From NCBI RefSeq assembly GCF_010500995.1, contig NZ_QVMK01000011.1:1-64000 (forward strand): a stretch of DNA of 64,000 bases, given 5' to 3'. This DNA comes from Bacteroides sp. 224. Lineage in GTDB: Bacteria; Bacteroidota; Bacteroidia; Bacteroidales; Bacteroidaceae. Below are positions 1-8,416 of the stretch, piece after piece; the stretch's first letter is position 1; the number at the start of each line of letters is the position of its first letter. Position numbers and translations under genes: made by a program. The notes below the pieces were generated by a model. The model made no database searches. It was given only the letters and a program-made list of their open reading frames with translations, and had not been told where the DNA came from.

Positions 1-28
1 AAGACTAAGGAAAGTGTGCTCAGACAGA

Positions 29-69
29 CCGTTAGCCTTGTGGGTGGAAACCCCACACAAGGCTAACGG
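29..69. terminator. Strong hairpin, possible terminator
   Basis: A 14-bp perfect stem, CCGTTAGCCTTGTG pairing with CACAAGGCTAACGG, encloses a 13-base loop. There is no clear T-run on either side, so it may be a repeat-type hairpin rather than a Rho-independent terminator. Confidence 0.4.
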
Positions 70-90
70 AGACATTTATAGGAGAAACTT

Positions 91-146
91 ACATAAAAAG
101 AATGATTTATAAACGGGTTGAATAAAAAATAATTAATAAACACGGA
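91..146. repeat. 56-bp direct repeat, copy A
   Basis: This stretch matches 3520-3575 in the same orientation with only a few single-base differences (mostly A/G). Copy B lies directly upstream of the promoter of the leftward polyferredoxin gene. Copy A may lie in front of a leftward gene off the window. Confidence 0.7.
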
Positions 147-200
147 GTCACAAAGATACAGAGAAAGAATATAAACTCTGTGTCTTTGTGACTCTGTGTT
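139..200. repeat. Inverted repeat hairpin
   Basis: Two 25-base arms, built from ACAAAGATACAGAG and CTCTGTGTCTTTGT type sequence, pair around a 12-base loop. The two mismatches would still allow G-U pairs in RNA, suggesting that the RNA structure is what is kept. It resembles the other long intergenic hairpins in the window. Confidence 0.65.
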
Positions 201-286
201 CATTTTATTTATAGAGGAAAATTATATAGATTATTTCATAAGTGGATGTTCATAATTAGTTCGTATAGGTTCGGAAATGATTGAAT

Positions 287-383
287 TTGAACCGCAGAGT
301 TACGCAGATTAACGCAGAGGATTAAGTTTTATACAGCATTGTATTAAAAACTCTGCGTTAATCTGCGTAACTCTGCGGTTCAA
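287..383. repeat. 33-bp-arm inverted repeat, copy 1
   Basis: Perfect 33-bp inverted arms (287-319 and 351-383) start with TTGAACCGCAGAGTTACG and enclose a 31-base loop. The same arms recur at 17549-17664 with a related loop in the opposite orientation. The flanks (GATTGAATT before, ATATAACTC after) are also shared, which marks a dispersed element and not chance. Confidence 0.8.
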
Positions 384-413
384 TATAACTCAAAATTAAA
401 TTCAAAACGATTT

Positions 414-1790
414 TTATAACGTCTCCTGCTTCAACTGTTCCACAAACTTATCTATCCGTTGCAATTCTCTCACTATATTAATTTTTTGCGGACACGTAGG
501 CATACACTTCTTGCATCCTATGCAATGGTTTGCCTGGCGAAGCTTCGGCACACTGCGATCATACCCCACAAGGAAGGCACGACGCGCTTTCTTGTAGTTA
601 TCATCTTCCTTACTTTTGGGTGTGTTTCCTTCGTTTACACATTTATTATAGTGCAGAAGAACGGCAGGAATGTCGATACCATACGGGCAAGGCATGCAAT
701 ATTTACAATCATTGCAGGGAATGGTTGGGTATTTAAGCATTAACTGTGCAGTTTCTTCCAGAAAATCTTTATCATCGTCGGTTAAAGGCACGAGTGGCGA
801 GTACGTGCGGATGTTATCTTGCAAATGCTCCATGTACGTCATACCGCTTAACACCGTTAGCACATGCTCCGGAGAACCTGCAAAGCGGAAAGCCCAGGAT
901 GCCACACTACCTTCGGGGTTACGCTGCTTGAGGCGAGTGATAATGTGATCGGGCACCTTAGAAAGACGACCTCCCAGCAACGGCTCCATGATAATGGAAG
1001 GTATATCGCGTTTCGTTAATTCGCTATACAGATAATCTGCATTCACATTTCTGCCCGTAGCATGTTTCCAGTCTGCGTAATTAAGCTGAATTTGCACAAA
1101 GTCCCAATGTATCTCATCGTGCAGAGTTAGCAAATAGTCAAACCCCTCTATAGTGCCATGAAAGGAGAATCCAAGTTTACGGATACGACCCGCCTCGCGT
1201 TCTTTGAGCAGGAATTCCAGCAAACCATTATCTACATATCGCTGCTTAAAAGCCTCTGCACCTCCATTACCAAGAGAGTGTAGCAGGTAATAATCAATGT
1301 AGTCCGTCTGTAAATCTTCCATCGACTTACGGTACATAGCCAGACCACTTTCTCGCGAATGATCGCGGAAGTTAGATAGCTTGGTAGCAATAAATATCTT
1401 CTCGCGCGGATGACGTTTCAAGGCAATACCTGTTGCCTTTTCCGACAACCCCTGAACGTATACAGGCGATGTGTCGAAATAGTTTACACCGTGAGCAATG
1501 GCATAATCTACTAACTCGTTTACAGTCTCCTGATCAACGATGTCTCCCTTTCCATTCGGCGAAGGAATGGTAGGCCAACGCATACAGCCATAGCCCAGAA
1601 GAGACACTTTATCTTTTATCTTGGGGAAAGTACGGTAAGTCATTTTATCTGTAGGCACGGGGGCAGAAGCATTATAAGCTCCTCCCGGTTCTCCTTTCGG
1701 ACTGCATCCATAAAGCGCAGCCGTAGTAGTGGCTGTGCTGATACCTACAATCTTTAAAAACTCTCTACGGTTTATATTTTTGTTTTTCAT
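414..1790 (-). CDS. Aldo/keto reductase with Tat signal and ferredoxin tail
   Basis: The 458-residue protein begins with a twin-arginine motif (RREFLK, residues 8-13), a hydrophobic stretch and a Cys in AALYGC, so export by Tat and perhaps lipid attachment are likely. The middle is an aldo/keto reductase barrel (DTSPVY, KLSNFRDHS, LLHSLG). The C-terminus carries two ferredoxin-like cysteine clusters (CNDCKYCMPCP and CIGCKKCMPTCP). It belongs to the 4Fe-4S aldo/keto reductase family common in Bacteroidales; the substrate is unknown. The next gene upstream, also leftward, is a membrane polyferredoxin, which could supply or accept electrons. That partnership is inferred from position only. Confidence 0.9.
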   Translation of the reverse strand: MKNKNINRREFLKIVGISTATTTAALYGCSPKGEPGGAYNASAPVPTDKMTYRTFPKIKDKVSLLGYGCMRWPTIPSPNGKGDIVDQETVNELVDYAIAHGVNYFDTSPVYVQGLSEKATGIALKRHPREKIFIATKLSNFRDHSRESGLAMYRKSMEDLQTDYIDYYLLHSLGNGGAEAFKQRYVDNGLLEFLLKEREAGRIRKLGFSFHGTIEGFDYLLTLHDEIHWDFVQIQLNYADWKHATGRNVNADYLYSELTKRDIPSIIMEPLLGGRLSKVPDHIITRLKQRNPEGSVASWAFRFAGSPEHVLTVLSGMTYMEHLQDNIRTYSPLVPLTDDDKDFLEETAQLMLKYPTIPCNDCKYCMPCPYGIDIPAVLLHYNKCVNEGNTPKSKEDDNYKKARRAFLVGYDRSVPKLRQANHCIGCKKCMPTCPQKINIVRELQRIDKFVEQLKQETL

Positions 1791-1795
1791 TTTGG

Positions 1796-1955
1796 GTTAG
1801 TTATGAGTTACAAGTTACGAGTTACAAGTTACGGGTTACGAGTTACGGGTTACAAGTTATGATTATAAGTTCAAGTTTTTACAATTCTGCATAGAACTCG
1901 TAACTGGTAACTCGTAACTGGTAACTGGTAACTGGTAACTCATAACTCATAACTC
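1796..1955. repeat. Simple-sequence inverted repeat (GTTACGAGTTAC)
   Basis: Short units such as AGTTACGAGTTAC are repeated in the left half and their complement (GTAACTGGTAACTC) in the right half, making a long imperfect hairpin between two leftward genes. No gene is visible here. Confidence 0.6.
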
Positions 1956-3464
1956 CTAAATTACACGATGCATTCTGTTTCCTTCCACGTAAATGGCACT
2001 GAATGGGCGAGACGGACATAAATTCTCACATGCTCCGCAGCCAATACAACGCTCTTCGTTTACTACGGGTATTTTGGGAGAATTTTTCTTATCAGCATCC
2101 AAAGGAACCATCAGTATGGCTTCTGCCGGGCAATGACGGGCACAGTTACCACATTCTACCTCGTCGGTTAGTACCACGCAATTTTGTTTAATAAATACGG
2201 CACGCCCAATTTGTATGGCCGATTTCTCGGCAGTGTCTATCGGCTTTATCGCTCCTGCAGGGCATACTTCCGAGCATTTGGTACATTCGGGGCGGCAATA
2301 ACCTCGTTCGTAAGACATTTCGGGCTGCATCAGTGTCATTAAGTTGTTCGAAGGGCGCAAAACCTGATTCGGGCAAGCCGATACACACAATTGACAACCG
2401 GTACAATGTTGAGCCATATTGCGCAAACTCAAAGCCCCCGCAGGCACAATAGGGGTGGTACGTTTGGGTATTTTCTTGTCGACGATAACCGCCAGTCCGC
2501 CATCTCCCTTTTCCTGCGCTCTCAATAGAGAGGTAGTTGCCATTAAAGCGGCTACAGAAAGAAAATTGCGACGGGTTTCGTTTTGTGGCTCAGAAGATTC
2601 TGAGCTGCCAACTACTTCTGCCTCTACCTGCTTTGTTGGGGTTTTAGAATAGCGAAATTTATAGCCGATGGCATCACGGTTACACTTCTCAAGGCAATTT
2701 CCACAGGCCACACAACGACTGTTATCTACTTTATATTCTTTAAAATTGATGCAGGAGGCTTTGCAGTTTCGGGCGCAGAGGCTGCATTTGTTGCATTTAT
2801 CCGCATCAATCCGAATCTGAAATAAGGAATAACGAGAAAGGAAACCAAGTGTTGTACCTACCGGGCAAATGGTGTTGCAGTACGTACGTCCGTTTCTCCA
2901 AGCCAGTATAATAAGTACAATGAATGTGCCAACGGTAATCAGGAATGTTGGTATACTTTTGATCCACACATCAGTTCGATAGAAAGCATAACTATCGGCA
3001 CGTTCGGCCAGGTAAGCCAGGAAGTTGTTCCCCCATTGCCAAAGAGGGGCAAAGAGGTTGTTGGCTATACGTCCGTAAGCACTGTATGGCTCCAACAAAG
3101 CGGCAACAGAGCCTATACTGGCCACCAGTGCCACGATGAACAGAGCAAGCATTCCATAGCGCAACCACGAAAGAGCAGGCGAGTAAGAGTAAGGAAGTTT
3201 TTTGCCTCTTTTCCCCATGCGTGCAATCACGTCCTGAAATACACCCAACGGGCAAATAACCGAGCAATAAATACGACCAAATACCAAGGTTAGCAATACC
3301 AACCCCACAAAAATGCCTACATGTAATGCCAACAGTGCGGGTACAAATTGTATTTTTGCCAACCAGCCAAACCACCCGTGTAGGATTCCTGTAAAGTCGA
3401 GAAACAGCAAGGTAATCAGGGTAAAGCAAAGAATAGCTAAAGTTAATCTGATTTTTCGTAGCAT
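1956..3464 (-). CDS. NapH-like membrane polyferredoxin fused to a ferredoxin domain
   Basis: I place the start at the ATG at 3464 (502 residues). The longer frame back to 3677 has an untypical N-terminus and would run over the promoter at 3513-3542. About four membrane segments carry NapH-type motifs (CSVICPLG near 68, CNTICPVG near 196). These are followed by clusters CNKCSLCARNC and CVACGNCLEKC, then an internal RRNFLS motif (298-303) with a hydrophobic run, then four more cysteine clusters, ending with CIGCGACENLC. The layout suggests a NapH-type quinol dehydrogenase joined to a NapG-type Tat-exported ferredoxin. It probably transfers electrons from quinol to an exported partner such as the adjacent reductase. 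Confidence 0.88.
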   Translation of the reverse strand: MLRKIRLTLAILCFTLITLLFLDFTGILHGWFGWLAKIQFVPALLALHVGIFVGLVLLTLVFGRIYCSVICPLGVFQDVIARMGKRGKKLPYSYSPALSWLRYGMLALFIVALVASIGSVAALLEPYSAYGRIANNLFAPLWQWGNNFLAYLAERADSYAFYRTDVWIKSIPTFLITVGTFIVLIILAWRNGRTYCNTICPVGTTLGFLSRYSLFQIRIDADKCNKCSLCARNCKASCINFKEYKVDNSRCVACGNCLEKCNRDAIGYKFRYSKTPTKQVEAEVVGSSESSEPQNETRRNFLSVAALMATTSLLRAQEKGDGGLAVIVDKKIPKRTTPIVPAGALSLRNMAQHCTGCQLCVSACPNQVLRPSNNLMTLMQPEMSYERGYCRPECTKCSEVCPAGAIKPIDTAEKSAIQIGRAVFIKQNCVVLTDEVECGNCARHCPAEAILMVPLDADKKNSPKIPVVNEERCIGCGACENLCPSRPFSAIYVEGNRMHRVI

Positions 3465-3512
3465 ATTTATATTGTTTTTTATATAATGAAGGCGAATTAG
3501 TAGGATATGTTT

Positions 3513-3542
3513 CAAATGTACATAAAAAGAATGATTTATAAA
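3513..3542 (-). promoter_or_regulatory. Promoter of the polyferredoxin gene
   Basis: On the minus strand, TTTA (3542-3539) is followed after 18 bases by TACATTTG (3520-3513), which fits the Bacteroidota TTTG-N19-TAnnTTTG promoter apart from one base in the upstream box. It lies about 50 bp before the ATG at 3464 and supports that start. Confidence 0.6.
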
Positions 3543-3575
3543 CGAGTTGAATAAAAAATGATTAATGAACACAGA
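3520..3575. repeat. 56-bp direct repeat, copy B
   Basis: Matches 91-146 in the same orientation. It overlaps the upstream part of the polyferredoxin promoter, so both copies may be the remains of a duplicated promoter region. Confidence 0.7.
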
Positions 3576-3644
3576 GGAAATATAGCTATTCCCCAACCTC
3601 TTATGGGGCTTCTGACCAGGTTTTTGATTTAACCTATTAACGCC

Positions 3645-3710
3645 AAAGAGTAGAGCCGTCAAGTATAAAGAGTACACGCGTCAAGTATAAAGAGTAGAGC
3701 CGTCAAGTTT
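3645..3710. repeat. Three tandem 22-bp repeats (GAGTAGAGCCGTCAAG family)
   Basis: Three units of exactly 22 bp (3645, 3667, 3689) share AAAGAGTA-(GAGC or CACG)-CGTCAAGT. A small hairpin (TCAAGTTTGGCAACTTGA) follows. Related units occur at 36288-36375 and 55258-55279. All lie between genes read in the same direction. Confidence 0.8.
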
Positions 3711-3762
3711 GGCAACTTGATAGCTGTAGTTTTCGGGGTGATATGGGGTTATTCACCCATAT

Positions 3763-4353
3763 TTACTCCTCTACGCGAAACCATAAATTATTAAAATATC
3801 GAACAAGTTCATTTTCTTCGTTTTGTATATACCATATAGGATCGCATTCATTTAATAGAACATCTATTTCTTCATCTGCTCCTCTTTCTTTAAATCCGAT
3901 AGAACTTTGAGTGCCTAAATTTAGATACATTTCAGCTTTTAAATTCATTTTGCTGCAACGACCTATAAAGATATAACCTACATAAGTTTTGTTATTATAC
4001 CAACTATATGAATTTCTTCCACGAGGAATCATATAAGTATCTTCGCGACTTACTATCTCGTCGTCTGTAATACTAAAACGTTTCCTTGTTGCTCGCGTAG
4101 ATTTTAAGAACATGCACGTTGTATATGTATGTAAAGTATCTATACGGGGAGTTAAGGATAGAAAATGGTGAATCATCAATTGTTTTAATTCCATTTTATC
4201 TTTCGGTACATTTTCTATCAGAATATAATTATTAAATCCACGAGAATCACTGTGTATTTTCTCCTTGCTATCTACTAATGTAAAAATAGGTTCTTTCTTT
4301 TGGCATGAAAAAAGCATGCATAACAAAATCAATACTAATAGTTTTTTCATCAT
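3763..4353 (-). CDS. Putative lipoprotein, unknown function
   Basis: I chose the ATG at 4353 (196 residues), where MMKKLLVLILL starts a lipoprotein signal ending in a MLFSC lipobox; the longer frame overlaps the previous gene. No family is recognised. It is the last gene of a closely spaced leftward operon beginning with the SUKH protein at 5657-6805. A lipoprotein in such an operon could guard the envelope, but this is a guess. Confidence 0.65.
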   Translation of the reverse strand: MMKKLLVLILLCMLFSCQKKEPIFTLVDSKEKIHSDSRGFNNYILIENVPKDKMELKQLMIHHFLSLTPRIDTLHTYTTCMFLKSTRATRKRFSITDDEIVSREDTYMIPRGRNSYSWYNNKTYVGYIFIGRCSKMNLKAEMYLNLGTQSSIGFKERGADEEIDVLLNECDPIWYIQNEENELVRYFNNLWFRVEE

Positions 4354-4363
4354 ATTGTTCTCT

Positions 4364-5005
4364 CTAATTATCGTTGTGTTCTTTTGATGTTTTGTCACAA
4401 GAAATATTTGATTCTATTTTAGTTTTTCTTATACTTAACAATAAGCGTTCAACAGGGATGCATATTTCATTTGTTTCGTGGACTGGAGCAAACATTTGAA
4501 CAAAAAACACCTTGCAGTATACTGGTTCTTTTATCTCGGAAAGCGTCCCTTTTATATTAAACATAACTCTGTAAGAATATAGTTTTCCTATTTGTTTCTC
4601 GAAATATACATCACCTGTCATTATGATAATATTTGCACATTTATTTTTTTCTCTACAATGTATATCTTGATAAGTAAAATTGGGCTTATCTGTGGCCACA
4701 AAAAACAACATATATTCATATCCTGGATTGAATAACTCTAAGTTTTTATCTGATAATATTTCTATAACACCTTCTTCTCTTATATCTATCTTATCATAAT
4801 CATTGACATCAAGTATGGTTTCAGATAGTTTTATATTTGGTGTTTTTTTTAATCCTATATAAAAAGGAATTGAAGTAAATGTATATAAAAATATAAATAG
4901 AAAAATAGTGAAAAGACTAAGTGATAATCTGTACTTTTTCATCAACAGACATAATATTGATATTGCAATATTCACAATGAGTATAATCAATATTAATAAA
5001 AACAT
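4364..5005 (-). CDS. Membrane-anchored protein, unknown function
   Basis: The 213-residue protein has two hydrophobic segments near its N-terminus (about residues 1-22 and 29-48), followed by a soluble domain of about 160 residues with no motif I recognise. It starts 25 bp after the small peptide gene and ends 10 bp before the lipoprotein start, so it is probably translated as part of the same operon. It has the AT-rich composition of its neighbours. Confidence 0.65.
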   Translation of the reverse strand: MFLLILIILIVNIAISILCLLMKKYRLSLSLFTIFLFIFLYTFTSIPFYIGLKKTPNIKLSETILDVNDYDKIDIREEGVIEILSDKNLELFNPGYEYMLFFVATDKPNFTYQDIHCREKNKCANIIIMTGDVYFEKQIGKLYSYRVMFNIKGTLSEIKEPVYCKVFFVQMFAPVHETNEICIPVERLLLSIRKTKIESNISCDKTSKEHNDN

Positions 5006-5030
5006 TACTTCGAATTTTTAATGGATTCTT

Positions 5031-5162
5031 TTAAACATCCCCTTTGGATTCATCCCAATTATCATCATAGACCATTAGTAAGAGGCCTAAAATTAGGTAA
5101 ACAAAGACATCCAGAGTGATGATTGCTGTACCGAGGAGAATATGTTTGGGGCATATTTTCAT
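5031..5162 (-). CDS. Small membrane peptide (43 residues)
   Basis: An ATG at 5162 opens a 43-codon frame ending in TAA at 5031. It begins MKICPKHILLGTAIITLDVF and continues with a hydrophobic run (VYLILGLLLMVY) and an acidic tail (DDNWDESKGDV). One membrane helix is likely. It sits 18 bp after the stop of the gene at 5181-5606 and 25 bp before the start of the next gene, so it fills the only gap in a close operon. No clear Shine-Dalgarno is seen, which is normal in this group. Function unknown. Confidence 0.5.
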   Translation of the reverse strand: MKICPKHILLGTAIITLDVFVYLILGLLLMVYDDNWDESKGDV

Positions 5163-5180
5163 TTCAAACTCATCTATTTA

Positions 5181-5606
5181 TCAAATATAGCTGATTTTCA
5201 ACCAACAGTCTATTTCCAGTGTTTCGGTGGTGTATGGTTTAGCATAACCGTCTTCAACTACTATTCCTTTTATCGAAATATGAACACTTTCGTTGTGAAT
5301 ATCAATTATTTTCAACTGGTATTTGACAAAAGGCTCATGTTCGTAAAGATAAAATGTATCCTCTCGTTCATCGGATTCTTCAATGGTTGAAACCGTTACT
5401 TCCATTCCAATGAGTTCACTAATGTCGTTTTTTTCTGTTTCAAACCAGCGAATATCAATAGAAGGTGCATGCTCTTCGTTGTGATATTCTTTATCCTTTG
5501 TAGAAATATCCAGAGAAAATTGTATCAAATCATTTTCTCTATCAATATAAAAGCATGATTCGCTTTCGTCTATTTCAAAATCAGTTGAACCAAGTTTAAA
5601 CATCAT
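5181..5606 (-). CDS. Hypothetical protein, possible immunity protein
   Basis: The 141-residue soluble, acidic protein is predicted to be mostly beta strand from its alternating pattern. There is no signal peptide and no motif I recognise. It follows the SUKH gene by 50 bp. Single-domain acidic proteins next to SUKH genes are often immunity proteins of polymorphic toxin systems, but no toxin gene is visible in the window. Confidence 0.6.
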   Translation of the reverse strand: MMFKLGSTDFEIDESESCFYIDRENDLIQFSLDISTKDKEYHNEEHAPSIDIRWFETEKNDISELIGMEVTVSTIEESDEREDTFYLYEHEPFVKYQLKIIDIHNESVHISIKGIVVEDGYAKPYTTETLEIDCWLKISYI

Positions 5607-5656
5607 ATTTTCAGTGTTATTATTTGAAGGTTATATATTTCTTCGGATATTATGCT

Positions 5657-6805
5657 TCATAACGTCATCCTTCTTTTTACCAGATTCTCAATAAATTCCT
5701 GATAGTTCTTATTTTCATTCTTTATATGTGGGAATCCGCCCCAGTCAAAGCAGAGGCGTAGATAGTCAATGAAATATAAATCACCGTATGGAGTGTTAAG
5801 CAGTCGGCTGTCGATTTGAGGTTCTCGAGTTATTTCGATTCCATAGGGCATCCCGCCGCTTACGTTGTCTTTATGGTAATAATCGGGGGAGATTTCAAGG
5901 TAAAGCGGAGAATCGTCTTCCTCCTCATCCCATTCGCGCGCTTCTGCCAGTACGATGATTTCGTCGATGTCGGCTATATATAGAGAGTCGGCGTATTGAT
6001 AGGGTAATTTTGACTTCCACGAGGGGATGAAATTGACACTTCCTGCGTATCGGAGGAAAAACTCTAGTGACAGGGGGAGATAGCCGTAGGGTTTGATAAG
6101 GTTTTTCAGTGTTTCTATTTTACTTTCGATTTCCGCATCGGGTTCTTTTACTGAGGTTTCGGAGTTGAATTGATATCCACAGGCTTGCAATTGTCCGAAA
6201 ATGATATTAATATTGATCTTTGCCATGCGTATGGTTTCTTTCAGTACTGCATGGATGTCTTTGAGAGGGAGTATGGCTTTGGATAAGTTATTGTTTGCCA
6301 TAAGTTCTTCCCAGATTTCGGCTTGCCGTCCGTCCCGATACTCAAAGAGGTAATAATTGATTTGATTTAATCCTTCCAGAAATTCGGTGAAGCTGGCGCA
6401 ATGGTATTCCCAATCGCCTTTGTGCAGGTTGTATTCTCCTTTTACATATTTGGGTACACGTACAAAGATTTGTCCGTAGTATTCTTCGCTAAGATCGATG
6501 CAAAATACATCTTCAATCTCTATGACGGCAAAGGGTATTTTTGTTCCATAGTTGAATCCTATATTATCAAACTCTTGCAGTTTCTTTTCAATGGTATCTT
6601 CTCCATAGGTTATGGGGAGGAATGATTCAAAGGGGTAGTTGATTTCTACTCCTGAACTCCAGTTCATATTCGGATAGCCGCCATTGTGTTTTTTGTAATG
6701 TGCCACGAAGTCTTCGGGAAGCTTGGCTCCTAAACGGTTCTCTAAGTTGGTGATATCTTGATCGGCCAATACTTGCTCGCATTTTCTGAAAGTTATTTTT
6801 TTCAT
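5657..6805 (-). CDS. SMI1/KNR4 (SUKH) family protein
   Basis: The 382-residue protein carries a SUKH domain in its first half: the region around ENRLGAKLPEDFVAHYKKHN and GGYPN matches the conserved start, followed by a strand-rich part (PFAVIEIEDVFCIDLSEEYYGQIF). A second region after residue 200 (PLSLEFFLRYAGSVNF) looks like a further, more divergent copy. SUKH proteins are mostly immunity proteins of contact-dependent or polymorphic toxins. It is the first gene of a five-gene operon (SUKH, unknown, small membrane peptide, membrane protein, lipoprotein). Confidence 0.8.
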   Translation of the reverse strand: MKKITFRKCEQVLADQDITNLENRLGAKLPEDFVAHYKKHNGGYPNMNWSSGVEINYPFESFLPITYGEDTIEKKLQEFDNIGFNYGTKIPFAVIEIEDVFCIDLSEEYYGQIFVRVPKYVKGEYNLHKGDWEYHCASFTEFLEGLNQINYYLFEYRDGRQAEIWEELMANNNLSKAILPLKDIHAVLKETIRMAKININIIFGQLQACGYQFNSETSVKEPDAEIESKIETLKNLIKPYGYLPLSLEFFLRYAGSVNFIPSWKSKLPYQYADSLYIADIDEIIVLAEAREWDEEEDDSPLYLEISPDYYHKDNVSGGMPYGIEITREPQIDSRLLNTPYGDLYFIDYLRLCFDWGGFPHIKNENKNYQEFIENLVKRRMTL

Positions 6806-6851
6806 TTAAATGGTGTGTTTGTTGGGTTTTTCATTGGCTCAAAGATAGTAA

Positions 6852-8212
6852 TTATTTGATAAAATAGTATGCCACTCACAGCTAAACCAACGACACAAGA
6901 TTCCACCCAACAACATATTGTTGAATGGTATCGAACTAATTCTCCATAAAGTTTTCAACCTCATAGGTTTTAATCAAATCCAGGATGAGGTACTCAGGCA
7001 TCTGGTCACTACCCGCCTTTCCCAACCTATGAGTAAAGCAGCCACAGTGGATTATCTAAAATCTCATTTTGACCAGGATATACAGCTCCACAAGATATAT
7101 CGTTACTTGGATAAGTTGGGCAACACTCAACAAGACCTCATTCAGCAAATCAGCGTAGAACATACCCGTAAGATTTTGGGCGGTAATATTGGTTTGGTGT
7201 TTTACGATGTGACTACCCTTTACTTTGAATCAGACTATACTGATGGTTTTCGTGAAACAGGTTTTTCTAAGGACGGTAAACATAGCCAACCACAGTGTGC
7301 TTGGTTTATTAGTTAGTGGTGGAGGGTATCCACTTTCATACTCTCTATTCAACGGTTCCCAATACGAAGGCAGAACCATGATGCCTATCATAGAAGATTT
7401 TGTTCACAGGTTCGATTTGGAGGATTTCGTTGTTGTTGCCGATTCCGGTTTGATGAATAAATCCAATCTGGAGCTTTTAGAGCAGAGCGGTTATAACTAT
7501 ATTATTGGTGCCAGAATAAAGAATGAGACTGATGAGGTAAAGCAATGGGTCTTTTCATTAGAGAAAGTTGATGGTGTGTTTTATGAGCACTTCAAAGGGG
7601 AAAGGAGATTAATCGTTTGTTATTCGGAGAAACGGGCAAAAAAGGATTATTACAACAGGCAGAAAGGAATCAGGCGTTTACAAAAGGCGTATAAGAATGG
7701 CAGTATAACAAAAGAGAACATCAATAAACGAGGATATAACAAGTTCTTAGACATCTCCGATGATGTGAAAGTAACTATTAATTCAGAAAAGATAGGCATG
7801 GATGAAAAGTGGGATGGCTTAAAGAGGTATATCACTAACACCAATCTTGCTCCGAAAGACGTTTATGCACAATATAATGAACTTTGGGTTGTGGAACGCG
7901 CTTTTCGTGTCACAAAGGGCACGCTTGAGGTCAGACCAATGTTTCATTTCAATCCTGTGAGGATAGAAGCACATGTCTGTATTTGCTTTGTGGCGTATAA
8001 AGTATATAAGGAACTGGAACGAATAATACGCCTAAAGCAAATCAATCTTAGCATAGACAAAGTATTGAGCATCGCCAGAACCATAACAACCATAAAAATT
8101 AATCTACCTACAAGTGGAAAGGTGATGAGTAAGACCATGATTTTGACGGAACAACAGAGAAGCATTGCCAGCCTTTTCGATGAAAAATTTTGGGAGAATT
8201 TATAGGGTGTCC
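6852..8212 (+). mobile_element. Remnant of an IS1634-type insertion sequence
   Basis: The frame is open from 6852, but the first hundred or so residues usual for this transposase family are missing. The right side ends near GGGTGTCCCAGTGTC (8203-8220), and I find no matching inverted copy on the left. The element therefore appears truncated at its left end and internally frameshifted, hence immobile on its own. Confidence 0.65.
6918..8205 (+). pseudogene. IS1634-family transposase, 5'-truncated and frameshifted
   Basis: The first part (6918 to about 7290) reads through SKAATVDYLKSHF and VFYDVTTLYFES (the first DDE Asp). The second part (from about 7290 to 8205) continues in another frame with VLGLLVSGGGYPLSY, VVADSGLM (second Asp) and YNELWVVERAFRVTKGTLE (the Y-x-x-x-E-R region). 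The frames join at GKHSQPQ/VLGLL. The family usually reads SQPQIVLGLL there, so two bases appear lost or one gained. The N-terminal third is absent. A slippery site for programmed frameshifting is not evident, so I call it inactive. Confidence 0.85.
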
Positions 8213-8416
8213 CAGTGTCAAAGTCAGGAAAATATACTTAATCTATCCAGTGGTGATATTTCAAATTTATCAGCATCAATTGTTTCATTCCTAAATTTTC
8301 CCAAAGTATAAATTCGATAAAAAACAGTATTTTTGGATAAATTTATAGATTCCAAGCTTACTCAGTGATTAGGGATAGAAAAGATGTCTTTTTTATGATT
8401 GTGTTAGCATTAGCAC
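8206..8416. other. Intergenic, end of IS remnant
   Basis: AT-rich stretch following the transposase remnant. It contains the probable right end of the insertion sequence near 8205-8220 and no gene that I can support. Confidence 0.4.

Larger units (their letters stand above)
1..413. other. Intergenic region rich in hairpins
   Basis: No convincing gene is visible in this stretch at the left edge. It holds three inverted repeats (listed separately at 29-69, 139-200 and 287-383) and one copy of a 56-bp direct repeat (91-146). The next gene to the right is read leftward and ends at 414, so part of this region may be its 3' untranslated sequence. Confidence 0.6.

Noticed and set aside
459-948. Several rightward frames opposite the aldo/keto reductase gene
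   Set aside because: They are antisense shadows of a gene with clear family motifs on the other strand. The same applies to the other antisense frames within known genes.
1956-3677. Longer start of the polyferredoxin at 3677
   Set aside because: The extra 71 residues are not membrane-topology compatible with the family and cross the promoter at 3513-3542 and the direct repeat.
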